A stretch of DNA of 64,000 nucleotides from Spirochaetia bacterium (GTDB lineage: Bacteria > Spirochaetota > Spirochaetia > Sphaerochaetales > Sphaerochaetaceae): positions 3,334,784 through 3,398,783 of the forward strand of contig JAKVOU010000001.1 of assembly GCA_022482625.1 (NCBI GenBank). Direction: 5' to 3'. The translations under genes and the position numbers were made by a program. Under the pieces are notes generated by a model. That model worked only from the letters and a program-made list of their open reading frames with translations, was not told the origin of the DNA and did no database searches. Positions 45,285 through 52,737 of this stretch are shown in pieces. Every line of letters starts with the position of its first letter. Position 1 is the first letter of the stretch.

Positions 45285-45309
45285 AAGGGCTCTTGCAAAA
45301 GCCTTTTAT
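45281..45309 (+). terminator. Hairpin after aroE
   Basis: ATAAAAGGGCT pairs with AGCCTTTTAT (one bulged G) at the aroE stop codon; the T-rich 3' arm may act as the U tract. Confidence 0.5.
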
Positions 45310-45345
45310 GAAAAGAAGGCCGGACTGGGTATAGGTCCGGCCTTC
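45308..45345 (-). terminator. Terminator of the DUF3793-flavodoxin operon
   Basis: A perfect 11-bp GC-rich stem (45315-45325 with 45335-45345); on the minus strand it is followed by a T-rich tail (45314-45308). About 60 bases beyond the flavodoxin stop. Confidence 0.75.
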
Positions 45346-45406
45346 GGTATATATAAGCTAAATCAATAGGACGGTAAACAGAACTAACGAATTGCATTAA
45401 GGAGAA

Positions 45407-45817
45407 TCATTGAGATAGCTTTTTACCCAATTGTCTGCATTGTTCCATGATTTTTTCATCTGGTTCGTTATTGCAGATGAGTCCATCCTGAACAAGTAAG
45501 GCGCCGCTGTCTTCCATTACAGTCTGCCAGTTTTGCATCCATGTGCCGTCACCCCAGCCATATGAGCCGAAAAGTGCAACCCGTTTTCCTTTCACTTTTG
45601 GCAGAAGTGCATCGATGAAAGGTTGGAACTCTTCTTCCTCCAGGGTTTCATCTCCCATGGCAGGACAGCCCAAAGCCAAGGCATCATAGGATAAGGCCTG
45701 TTCGGCGGTAATGTTGTCTACGTAGAAAATTTCACAGTTTCCGGCTCCGACCGCTACAGCCCTTGCCATTGCTTCGGTGTTTCCTGTCTGGCTCCAGTAG
45801 ATTACGACAGTATTCAT
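45407..45817 (-). CDS. Short-chain flavodoxin
   Basis: A 136-residue FMN protein that replaces ferredoxin as electron carrier, typically when iron is scarce. FMN phosphate loop: S-Q-T-G-N-T (residues 9-14); the ring-binding loops are G-C-P-A-M-G-D-E and G-S-Y-G-W-G-D-G-T-W-M. The start overlaps the DUF3793 stop by 4 bases. The operon carries an iron-box operator, consistent with induction under iron limitation. Confidence 0.93.
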   Translation of the reverse strand: MNTVVIYWSQTGNTEAMARAVAVGAGNCEIFYVDNITAEQALSYDALALGCPAMGDETLEEEEFQPFIDALLPKVKGKRVALFGSYGWGDGTWMQNWQTVMEDSGALLVQDGLICNNEPDEKIMEQCRQLGKKLSQ

Positions 45818-46377
45818 TTTGTCTTTTCTCCTTTGACGATGTCCCTGAAGGGGACTCCATCATATAATTTGCAAAGATTTTCCTTCCTGCATCTTTTGTA
45901 GGAAGCAAATTTCTGTACGGCCATTGTTTCGTTTCCATAGACTTTCCAATAACCGCAGACTCTATAATCCTTTCCTTTGTGTTCCAAGAAACCTTTGACA
46001 TCTTCGGTAGGATAGCCGAGAAAAATGCCGATTTCATGTGGAAAGTCGCATGTAGTGGTGAATCTTTTCTGTAAGGTTGCAAGCAATTCATCAAGGTTGC
46101 CTTTTGGGTAGCCGAAATTCTGTAGGATGCAAAATCTTTCCGAGGTATAGACACATTCAGAAAGTGCCTTTCTTTCAAAGATCAGCAGCCGTGTCCGAAA
46201 TGAACAGCTACCCATGGTCTTGATTTCAAATCCTTTTTCCTCAAGCTCTGCCAAATTCTTTTCCGTGGTTATCTGTGGGAGCATGCAGGTTTTTACCATC
46301 ATAAGGGCAGATGGCTTGATACCGGTAAATACCGGGCTACAGTAGGAGAGCAACTGCTCAGCAACCATAAAACTCAT
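45814..46377 (-). CDS. DUF3793 family protein
   Basis: A 187-residue cytoplasmic protein of the DUF3793 family, of unknown biochemical role. Conserved landmarks: H-E-I-G-I-F-L-G-Y-P-x-x-D-V-K-G-F (about residue 115) and a Cys-rich C-terminal part (R-V-C-G-Y-W-K-V-Y, Y-K-R-C-R). Members are often found beside flavodoxins and iron uptake genes in anaerobes, as here. GAGGAG precedes the ATG; the operator stands 12 bases further upstream. Confidence 0.85.
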   Translation of the reverse strand: MSFMVAEQLLSYCSPVFTGIKPSALMMVKTCMLPQITTEKNLAELEEKGFEIKTMGSCSFRTRLLIFERKALSECVYTSERFCILQNFGYPKGNLDELLATLQKRFTTTCDFPHEIGIFLGYPTEDVKGFLEHKGKDYRVCGYWKVYGNETMAVQKFASYKRCRKENLCKLYDGVPFRDIVKGEKTK

Positions 46378-46389
46378 AGATACTCCTCA

Positions 46390-46415
46390 ATCATGTTAGC
46401 AATAACTAACATGAT
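46390..46415. promoter_or_regulatory. Iron-box operator of the flavodoxin operon
   Basis: A perfect 10-bp inverted repeat with a 6-base centre: ATCATGTTAG-N6-CTAACATGAT. Its core GTTAGCAATAACTAAC (46395-46410) matches the feo box in 13 of 16 bases. It overlaps the -10 element of the minus-strand promoter. A second, weaker copy, GTTAGTTTTTGCAAAC (46461-46476), lies just upstream of the -35. Confidence 0.75.
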
Positions 46416-46442
46416 GATATGGTTGTTTTACCCTGATGTCAA
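46414..46442 (-). promoter_or_regulatory. Promoter of the DUF3793-flavodoxin operon
   Basis: On the minus strand: TTGACA (46442-46437), 17 bases, TATCAT (46419-46414). The same -10 word, TATCAT, occurs in the feo locus 1 promoter, again with the operator directly downstream. Confidence 0.75.
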
Positions 46443-46537
46443 TGACTTTTACGAAAATAAGTTAGTTTTTGCAAACTTTTTGTGCGGAACTGTATCTGCA
46501 AGCCTAACATTTCCTTTTGGCAGTCTTTTTTGCACTT

Positions 46538-47143
46538 CTAGTCAGTAAGCAAGCCTAGTTTTCTGCAGCATTCCATCAGGTCCGGTTCATAGTAAACATT
46601 CATATCCTTCAGCTGTCTGTTGATAAGGACATAGTGTCCATGGTCCCGCCAGTTGCCGTCAATGAACAGGTAATCCTTTGAAGTCCCTTCATAAGAGAAT
46701 CCCATGGACATGGCAAGCCTTTTGCTCGGTATATTGGTTGGTATAATGTTTGCTTCGATACGATGGAGGCCGAGACCTTTGAAAGCAATATCGATGCCAA
46801 GGGAGAGGGCTTCTTTCCCAAGACCCGTATGACGTACGTCGTTTCGGCAATACCATCCGGCATAACAACTTCTGAATGGTCCCCAGATTATTGCGGAAAA
46901 ATTCAATGTGAATACCAGCTCATTCGTATCTTTTGAGAAAAATCCCAATGGCATGAGCTTTCCTGCCTGCAAGTCGGACCTGTTGGAAGCAAGTCTTTGC
47001 AATGTCTCTGTCCTGGTATAGTAAGAATCTGAATGTCTCACGAGGAATCCGCAATCTTCTGTTTTCTGTTTCAGAGCCAATGCATAGAATGCTTCCAATT
47101 CTTTTTCAACCAATGTCCTTGCTGTTAATCTGTCTGTGTTCAT
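46538..47143 (-). CDS. GNAT-family N-acetyltransferase (RimJ/RimL type)
   Basis: A 201-residue acetyltransferase. The core pattern is visible: L-N-F-S-A-I-I-W-G-P-F, the acetyl-CoA loop V-R-H-T-G-L-G-K-E-A-L (variant of R/Q-x-x-G-x-G/A), then H-R-I-E-A-N-I-I-P-T-N and S-M-G-F-S-Y-E-G-T-S. This matches ribosomal-protein or small-molecule acetyltransferases of the RimJ/RimL group; the substrate is unknown. The ATG at 47143 follows AGGA; the longer open frame up to 47317 has no ribosome site and would run into the ferredoxin promoter. Confidence 0.85.
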   Translation of the reverse strand: MNTDRLTARTLVEKELEAFYALALKQKTEDCGFLVRHSDSYYTRTETLQRLASNRSDLQAGKLMPLGFFSKDTNELVFTLNFSAIIWGPFRSCYAGWYCRNDVRHTGLGKEALSLGIDIAFKGLGLHRIEANIIPTNIPSKRLAMSMGFSYEGTSKDYLFIDGNWRDHGHYVLINRQLKDMNVYYEPDLMECCRKLGLLTD

Positions 47144-47301
47144 TTTTATTCCTGATGTTATTTTTCCATGCAAGGGTAGGCATAGGCTACGTCGGTAACA
47201 TAAAACGCACTGTATTGCCGCAGGAGTATAACATGTACGGCTGTTTGTATCCAGTTGGTAATCAAGACATCGGACCTGTTGCCTGTGGAAGAATATCCCG
47301 C

Positions 47302-47330
47302 TTGACCAATATATCAATATGATATATCAT
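47302..47330 (+). promoter_or_regulatory. Promoter with PadR-type operator in its spacer
   Basis: TTGACC (47302-47307), 17 bases, TATCAT (47325-47330). The spacer contains a 19-base palindrome, ATATATCA-ATA-TGATATAT (47309-47327), that reaches into the -10. A protein bound there would block RNA polymerase; the PadR regulator encoded as the second gene is the natural candidate. Confidence 0.7.
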
Positions 47331-47357
47331 ACTGAAAAATATATGAGGAGAATACAT

Positions 47358-48098
47358 ATGAAACGCCAACAACTGAGGAAGTTATGCCTTATTGTATCTC
47401 TATTGCTTTTTCCCATTACGCTTTATTATTTTTCACCGGTACTCATTCTTTTTGCAGGTTTGCAAGGTATCATCAACGGTAGCTTTATTGTTTTCATACT
47501 CATGCTGGTTCTGTCCATTCCGTTCGGGAGAGTGTTCTGTGCCTATATATGCCCGGCGGGAGGGTTACAGGCTTGTCTGTGCAATGTCAACCAAAAGAAA
47601 CCGGCGCAAGGTTGGAGGAATAGAATCAAATATGTAATCTGGTCAGTCTGGATCGTAGCCGTGGTGTTGTGCTACCTGAACAGAACAAGAAGCCTGAGCA
47701 TTGATTTCTTTTTTATGACGGAACATGGGATTTCTGTTTCTGCGATATATGGCTATGTCATTTACTATGGTATCATTCTGCTAATTGCTGTCCCTTCCCT
47801 TGTTTTTGGGAAAAGGGCCTTTTGTCACTATCTGTGTTGGATGGCTCCTTTTATGGTCCTTGGAACGAAGTTGCGTAATCTGCTGCACTTGCCTGGGTTG
47901 CATGTCGCAGTACGTTCCCAGTCCTGCATCGGATGCGAAAAATGTACCAGAAGCTGTCCTATGGGATTGGATGTGGCACAAATGGTCAAAGACGGCAAGT
48001 TTGCTGACAGTGAGTGCATACAGTGTGGAGCTTGTGTTGATGTCTGCCCACGTGATGTGCTGTGTTATACGATGAAGGGAAAGAAGGAGGGTAACTGA
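47358..48098 (+). CDS. NapH/CcoG-like membrane 4Fe-4S protein
   Basis: A 246-residue polytopic membrane protein. Four or five membrane segments (about 10-175) carry two C-x-x-x-C-P/W motifs at the cytoplasmic face: F-C-A-Y-I-C-P-A-G-G and F-C-H-Y-L-C-W-M-A-P. The C-terminus has two ferredoxin-type [4Fe-4S] sites, C-I-G-C-E-K-C-T-R-S-C-P and C-I-Q-C-G-A-C-V-D-V-C-P. NapH/NosR relatives pass electrons across or along the membrane; the partner is unknown. The ATG at 47358 has GAGGAG upstream. It shares one base with the padR start. Confidence 0.87.
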   Translation: MKRQQLRKLCLIVSLLLFPITLYYFSPVLILFAGLQGIINGSFIVFILMLVLSIPFGRVFCAYICPAGGLQACLCNVNQKKPAQGWRNRIKYVIWSVWIVAVVLCYLNRTRSLSIDFFFMTEHGISVSAIYGYVIYYGIILLIAVPSLVFGKRAFCHYLCWMAPFMVLGTKLRNLLHLPGLHVAVRSQSCIGCEKCTRSCPMGLDVAQMVKDGKFADSECIQCGACVDVCPRDVLCYTMKGKKEGN

Positions 48099-48646
48099 TG
48101 GCATCGGAAAAAAAACTGGATTGCGTGATTCTTGGATTGTTAAGTCATGAAGAACTCAGCGGATATGCGATTAAGAAATTGATAGATACAGAACTTTCCT
48201 ATTTCTGGGGAGCCAGCTACGGGAGCATATATCCTACGCTGGCTGGTTTGGTGGACAGAGAACTTGCGACAAGACGGACCGGTTCAGACAACGGGCGCAA
48301 CAAGTGGCTGTATGCCATTACGGGTGAAGGCCATCAGTATCTGCAGCAATGGTTGCTCCAACCGATATGCAAGGATGAGCTTAGATATGAAACTTTGCTG
48401 AAACTGTTTTTCGGCAATGAAGTAGGAGCTGACCAGACAGTTTCACATATCCGTGCTTTCAGAAAAAAATTTAAAAAGGAACTTGCAGACTTGCTTCTGG
48501 CTGAGCAGGTATTGGAGAAGATTTTGGGTGATGAGACGCATAGGTACTATCTTCTGACAGTCCGGTTCGGGATAAAAAGTTACCGAGCCTATCTTGAGTG
48601 GTGCGATGAAGCTGAGGCAATGCTACAGGGTAAGGAAAGGTCGTAA
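48098..48646 (+). CDS. PadR-family transcriptional regulator
   Basis: A 182-residue regulator with the PadR winged helix (L-D-C-V-I-L-G-L-L-S-H-E-E-L-S-G-Y, F-W-G-A-S-Y-G-S-I-Y-P-T-L) and a C-terminal dimerisation helix domain (Vir/PadR C). Start and stop of neighbouring genes overlap (TGATG). Probably represses its own operon through the palindrome at 47309-47327; the inducer is unknown. Confidence 0.92.
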   Translation: MASEKKLDCVILGLLSHEELSGYAIKKLIDTELSYFWGASYGSIYPTLAGLVDRELATRRTGSDNGRNKWLYAITGEGHQYLQQWLLQPICKDELRYETLLKLFFGNEVGADQTVSHIRAFRKKFKKELADLLLAEQVLEKILGDETHRYYLLTVRFGIKSYRAYLEWCDEAEAMLQGKERS

Positions 48647-48677
48647 CGGTCCAATAAGTAGTAGATTTTGAATTTTC

Positions 48678-48700
48678 CGGCGGAAGCCGACTTGTTTTTT
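48678..48700 (+). terminator. Possible terminator after padR
   Basis: A short 4-bp stem CGGC-GGAA-GCCG (48678-48689) followed at 5 bases by six T (48695-48700). Weak stem but a stable GNRA loop. The following 270 bases up to the AbiEii stop (48971) show no gene and mark the start of AT-rich island DNA. Confidence 0.45.
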
Positions 48701-48970
48701 AGAGTGGCTATGTAAGATGGTAAGGGAGTACCAACAAATTGTATAGTTATAGTATTATACATTGCAGATTTCTATATATCAACTTCTGATTTACCAAATG
48801 GAAATGACCAGAATAATATGTTTTAATTAATGACAGAGGACCTACTTGAATCCATAATTTGCTTAGATTTTTTGCTCAATGCTATGGTTCTGGGGAAATA
48901 ACCCGATTGCCTTTGCGTAGGATATTTCCATACAAATACCCCAGAGTTCCATAAAGTACTAATTTCTGTT

Positions 48971-49816
48971 TCATTTGAACAATAGTTCCTTTATGGTAGC
49001 TATAACTTTTTCATAGTCTAAGCCTTTTGAAAATGGATTACTCTTTGCGTAACGATTCCAGAATTCCTTTAAATCAAGACTATTTTCAATTATAGAAAAA
49101 TTGTCTTTTGATTTCATTATTCTTTCAAATGAACCGCGGTGCCTGCTTGTTTCTTCAAGTGCTTTGTCAAAAATGTCTTTATCAAATTGAGAAGTTTTTG
49201 TCAGGACATAGACATCATAAAAATCTTTTGGGCGCGTAGATAAAACTCCACGACTCAGAATTGTTTCAACTTTTTCGGCCAGAATTGTTTCTATTGGGTA
49301 AGCAAAAAGTTCAAATGAATTTTCTTCATTCAAAAGGCAATTCCATTTTCTTTTCTGAGGTTTTGGAGTAATAATGTCTCCTGTTGAAACATCAAGACTG
49401 AATGGAACTTGAATTGCTTTGTTATCAAAATAACCGTTCATAAAAATACGAAAGCCACCGTAAATATCATCATCGCGAATTGTTTCACAGCGTTTTAATT
49501 CAAAAGTTACATTGTCTTCAAGATTGATGCTGCAAATGGTTGAGAGTACTGCTTCTATTTCCTTTTCATTAAGAATAAAGCCAGTTACTGTAACATCAAC
49601 ATCCATTGTGGTTCTGCTTGTAAGTCCGACAAGCATAGAAACAAGAGATCCACCCTTTACAATAAAACTTTCTTTATATTTTGATAAAGCCACTCTATTT
49701 AGAAAACGTTCCATCATAAAATTCTGCAAGACAATTTGAGGAGCAATATCCTTTTCCTTTGCAACATTCTTTATTCTTGATTTCAAGCTCATTGATTTTG
49801 GCGTTCTGTTTTTCAT
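48971..49816 (-). CDS. AbiEii/AbiGii-type nucleotidyltransferase toxin
   Basis: A 281-residue nucleotidyltransferase of the type IV toxin-antitoxin system AbiE. Motif I is K-G-G-S-L-V-S (about residue 54) and motif II R-T-T-M-D-V-D-V-T (about 68), containing the two catalytic Asp; R-P-K-D-F-Y-D-V-Y (about 195) corresponds to the later conserved motif. AbiEii toxins block growth by modifying nucleic acid targets such as tRNA and give phage resistance. The gene overlaps its antitoxin gene by 4 bases. Markedly more AT-rich than the surroundings, which suggests acquisition by transfer. Confidence 0.88.
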   Translation of the reverse strand: MKNRTPKSMSLKSRIKNVAKEKDIAPQIVLQNFMMERFLNRVALSKYKESFIVKGGSLVSMLVGLTSRTTMDVDVTVTGFILNEKEIEAVLSTICSINLEDNVTFELKRCETIRDDDIYGGFRIFMNGYFDNKAIQVPFSLDVSTGDIITPKPQKRKWNCLLNEENSFELFAYPIETILAEKVETILSRGVLSTRPKDFYDVYVLTKTSQFDKDIFDKALEETSRHRGSFERIMKSKDNFSIIENSLDLKEFWNRYAKSNPFSKGLDYEKVIATIKELLFK

Positions 49817-50427
49817 AATAAGACTTCTAATGCTCTTCTGACCTTTTTTACCAATCCCATTTTTTCTGCATAACTAGAAAGTTTCGTCAGATCTTTATTC
49901 TTTGATATAGCATACATTTTAATTGAGGTAAGATAAGTTTCTGGATCAAGTTTGTTTTTATCACGAATAATGTCACATACCGTCCTTTCCAAATCATAAC
50001 AAGGAACTTCATTGCCTTGAAATGTTTTTATGGTTGTTTTTCCAATATTGAAATACTCGTCTTTTACATGATGAATCTTACATTTTTTTGAAAGTGCAGA
50101 AGAGCGTCTTTTACCATTCGGAAGTGTGAATGAATTAAAAGCCGGAGTTCGTTCAGTAATTCCATGTAGAAATAAAGCTGTTTCGTGAGAGAAAACAATA
50201 TTCTTGGAATAAAGACTAAGTATATATAATTCATCAGGGATAGAATCAGGAAGCATATAAATTCCTTTAGACACACGTTCAATCCTTCCATCTATGGACA
50301 TCAATGATAACATAGCCCTTGAAATGCCGGCATTTTCTGCTGCATTGGCAGAAATAATACCGTTATTATTTGCAGACAATGTTTTGAGAATAGCTGTAAA
50401 GTTTTTCTTTTTATATTTGACAATCAC
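49813..50427 (-). CDS. AbiEi-type antitoxin and repressor
   Basis: About 204 residues. N-terminal winged-helix DNA-binding domain (G-I-I-S-A-N-A-A-E-N-A-G-I-S-R-A-M-L, about residues 21-38, then G-R-I-E-R-V-S-K-G-I-Y) and a C-terminal AbiEi antitoxin domain (F-S-H-E-T-A-L-F-L-H-G-I-T, Y-D-L-E-R-T-V-C-D-I-I-R-D). It would repress its own operon. I place the start at GTG 50427, the predicted transcription start of a perfect promoter, so the message is leaderless; an in-frame ATG at 50484 lies upstream of the -35 and cannot be on that transcript. Confidence 0.83.
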   Translation of the reverse strand: MIVKYKKKNFTAILKTLSANNNGIISANAAENAGISRAMLSLMSIDGRIERVSKGIYMLPDSIPDELYILSLYSKNIVFSHETALFLHGITERTPAFNSFTLPNGKRRSSALSKKCKIHHVKDEYFNIGKTTIKTFQGNEVPCYDLERTVCDIIRDKNKLDPETYLTSIKMYAISKNKDLTKLSSYAEKMGLVKKVRRALEVLL

Positions 50428-50463
50428 TACATAATTATAAATATAGTTGTAGTAATTGTCAAA
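50416..50463 (-). promoter_or_regulatory. abiE promoter inside a 48-bp palindrome
   Basis: On the minus strand TTGACA (50462-50457), 17 bases, TATAAT (50439-50434): both hexamers and the spacing are perfect consensus. The whole promoter lies within an inverted repeat with 15-bp arms (50416-50430 and 50449-50463, one mismatch) separated by 18 bases. This is the expected site of AbiEi autoregulation. The GTG start codon (50427-50425) is inside the downstream arm. Confidence 0.8.
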
Positions 50464-50578
50464 TACTAGATTTTGCCTAAACATGCTTGTTTCGTTTTTT
50501 TTTATGCATTAGATTTTATTGTAGAAAAACTACTTTCCTGCATTCACTATTTATAGATGAAAGCATAGGTATTCCATA

Positions 50579-51079
50579 TCAGTTATCTTTTACAAAACAG
50601 TTCCATAAGTTCTTTACAGTTTCGTAGATATTCGTTTTAGGTTTGTACAAGGGGTATAATGTACGTAATTTTGCAACGGTAGTGTCAAAATCGGCATAAT
50701 CAAATGCACCCAGACGGGCTGCATACAACATTCCCATCGTTGGTCCACGTGATTCACCCTGATTGCAATGAATGAGTATTTTATATTCTTTGTTTCGGTA
50801 ACCATCCAAGAAACTAAATGCTGTTTCAAACATTCGTTTATTGAAATCCAGATAGTTTTTACTGAAATAATCCATATCAACAAGATTGAGAGCCATCTCA
50901 TTTCCTTTGATTTTGAAGGCATAATCGGGATGAGAAGGTGATAAATTTCCTTTGTATCCGACAAAATTACAATGAAATGGATATTTGCAACAATGAAGAA
51001 TTGCCCATTCGGTCTTGTCAGGAATATTGTAATAATCCAGTTCAGTACCAATATAAATATTCGCCATCAATTCCATCAT
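50579..51079 (-). CDS. Dual-specificity phosphatase-like protein
   Basis: A 166-residue cytoplasmic protein with the Cys-based phosphatase signature H-C-N-Q-G-E-S-R-G (H-C-x5-R, about residue 103-111), preceded by the fold's typical L-N-L-V-D-M-D-Y-F region with a candidate general-acid Asp. It could dephosphorylate proteins or nucleotides; the substrate is unknown. GGGAGAG precedes the ATG. It is AT-rich, transcribed in the same direction as abiE but with a 150-base gap, and belongs to the same accessory island. Confidence 0.78.
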   Translation of the reverse strand: MMELMANIYIGTELDYYNIPDKTEWAILHCCKYPFHCNFVGYKGNLSPSHPDYAFKIKGNEMALNLVDMDYFSKNYLDFNKRMFETAFSFLDGYRNKEYKILIHCNQGESRGPTMGMLYAARLGAFDYADFDTTVAKLRTLYPLYKPKTNIYETVKNLWNCFVKDN

Positions 51080-51231
51080 ACTTTTACTCTCCCTATTTTG
51101 GTATTCTATTGTTGGATATTTGTTCTATATGTTGTTTTAATTCAAATGCCATTCTATCTGTTCCTTATTTATTGCAAAATGATATTTCTTGGATCCAATT
51201 ATACCTAGAAGTATCCATTTCAACTATCTAG

Positions 51232-51357
51232 TCACACTGTTTTTTCTTTTCGACTCTTGCTTGCTTCCTTTTCTGCTTTACCTCTGCCATTTTGTTGTAA
51301 ACTTTGAAACTTGTTTCTTTCTGAAATGCTCAGTTGCTCTGCAATAGTTTCGTTTAT
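51232..51357 (-). pseudogene. Possible truncated gene remnant at the island edge
   Basis: An open frame of 41 codons without a start codon, ending at 51232. It reads I-N-E-T-I-A-E-Q-L-S-I-S-E-R-N-K-F at the truncated end and becomes very Lys/Glu/Ser-rich. It could be the C-terminus of a mobile-element or replication protein cut off at about 51357, right where the oligopeptide-binding remnant on the other strand begins. I do not recognise the family, and chance cannot be excluded. Confidence 0.3.
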
Positions 51358-51371
51358 TCAACAGAAACAAA

Positions 51372-51569
51372 TGCCGGCAACTTCCTGCAGGTGAGGAGCG
51401 TTTCAGTGTCCTCAAGACTGCTGAAGATATCCTCGTCAACGAAGACAGCGCAGTGATGCCTCTCTACTACTATGTCACCCTCAACATGATTGACACAAGC
51501 AAGTGGGGCGGCTGGTATCCTAACACGATGGATATCCATCCTGTGAAGGACATCTATTTGCGTCAGTAG
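51372..51569 (+). pseudogene. C-terminal remnant of an oligopeptide-binding protein (OppA/DppA family)
   Basis: The last 65 codons or so of a family 5 extracellular solute-binding protein: P-A-G-E-E-R-F-S-V-L-K-T-A-E-D-I-L, then A-V-M-P-L-Y-Y-Y-V-T-L-N-M-I and a C-terminal G-W-Y-P-N-T-M-D-I-H-P-V-K-D-I-Y. The GC content is back to that of the main chromosome. The rest of the gene and its ribosome site are missing. The sequence upstream belongs to the AT-rich island, so the gene was cut by insertion or deletion. The 300 bases that follow (51570-51867) hold no gene and must include the promoter of importer 3. Confidence 0.75.
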
Positions 51570-51867
51570 ATAAGGGCTTCATAAAAACACGTTGTTTTTT
51601 TAAGTTATTTTATCCGTTATGATCAATGCATGAGATAAAAGTGAATGATTTTGCTTGTCATGATGGGACACGATGGTCCTTGCTGTATTGTTTTTGATTT
51701 TCTAAGTTTGATGTTACAAAATAAAAGATAACAAATTGAACTGTTTTGACAGTTGAGCAGAAACATCTTGTCTCTGGAATCCTTTCTCTTTAACATGTCA
51801 CCATCACATTGCAAAGGTGCAATCAGTATGAATGCTGGTTGCGTTTTTTTTATTACGGAGGCGGAAA

Positions 51868-52668
51868 ATGAATTTGATGAAGAAATTCCTGGTAACTGGC
51901 GTGCTTTGTGCCATGGCAGTGAATATCTTTGCAAACGGCACTGCTGAAACCCAGTCGAGTGGTTCAATTGTTGACCAGATCAAGGCACGTGGAGTAGTAA
52001 AGGTTGCTACCGGGACCTATGTACCTTTTGAATTCAGGGATGCAAAGACGGACAAGATTGTCGGATTCGATATAGACCTTGCCCAGTTGATTGCTGACAA
52101 GCTCGGTGTAAAACTTGAAGTGTCCGATATGCCTTTTACTACAATCATTCCTTCTGTTGAAAAGGGTGATTATGATTTTTCCATTGCCGCGATGTATGAT
52201 ACGCCCGCACGGAGAAAGATAGTCCTGATGAGTGACAGCTATATGAAAACGGGCATGGTGCTTGTTGCAAAGAAAGGTAATCCCCTTGGAATCAAGACCC
52301 TTCAGGATTGCAATGGACTCAAGGTAGGCGTAAAGGCCGGTGCAACTTCCCAGAAAGTCGCTGAGGATGCAAAGGAAAAGTATGGTCTCAATTACAAGAT
52401 AGTGGGGTATGACGAGACCGTAGGCTGTGTGTCGGATCTGGAAGTAGGGCGAGTCGATGCCGTAGTCAATGACCTTCTCAATGAACTTGAGCTGGAGAAA
52501 GTACACCCGGGTGTCGAGATTGTCAGTGACGATCCTTTCACGACGGCAGACTTGGCATGTGCAACGAAAATTGGAAATGACGATCTGATGAAAATCATCA
52601 ATGAAGTAATTGCAACCTATAAGACTGACGGAACATACGACAAATTGTATCAGAAATGGCTCAAGTAG
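51868..52668 (+). CDS. Amino acid ABC transporter substrate-binding protein (importer 3)
   Basis: A 266-residue periplasmic binding protein, family 3. The ATG at 51868 has GGAGG upstream. Signal peptide ends in N-I-F-A-N-G (about residues 19-24), no lipobox. Family features: Y-V-P-F-E-F-R, V-G-F-D-I-D-L-A-Q-L-I, V-E-K-G-D-Y-D-F and R-V-D-A-V-V-N-D. Ligand class polar amino acid. First gene of a plus-strand unit with a permease and an ATPase. Confidence 0.93.
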   Translation: MNLMKKFLVTGVLCAMAVNIFANGTAETQSSGSIVDQIKARGVVKVATGTYVPFEFRDAKTDKIVGFDIDLAQLIADKLGVKLEVSDMPFTTIIPSVEKGDYDFSIAAMYDTPARRKIVLMSDSYMKTGMVLVAKKGNPLGIKTLQDCNGLKVGVKAGATSQKVAEDAKEKYGLNYKIVGYDETVGCVSDLEVGRVDAVVNDLLNELELEKVHPGVEIVSDDPFTTADLACATKIGNDDLMKIINEVIATYKTDGTYDKLYQKWLK

Positions 52669-52688
52669 TCTTATACCTTTCATGACCG

Positions 52689-52723
52689 AGGCATCTTTCC
52701 TGCTGGGAGATGATGCCTTTTTT
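52689..52723 (+). terminator. Attenuating terminator between binding protein and permease (importer 3)
   Basis: Stem AGGCATC (52689-52695) with GATGCCT (52712-52718), extended by TTTCC/GGGAGA inside, followed by six T. Same position in the unit as the hairpin of importer 1. Confidence 0.8.
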
Positions 52724-52737
52724 ATATCGGAACGCAA

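Noticed and set aside
50428-50484. ATG at 50484 as the AbiEi start (19 extra residues)
   Set aside because: It lies upstream of the consensus -35 and the extra residues are encoded by the palindrome; the transcript predicted from the promoter does not contain it.
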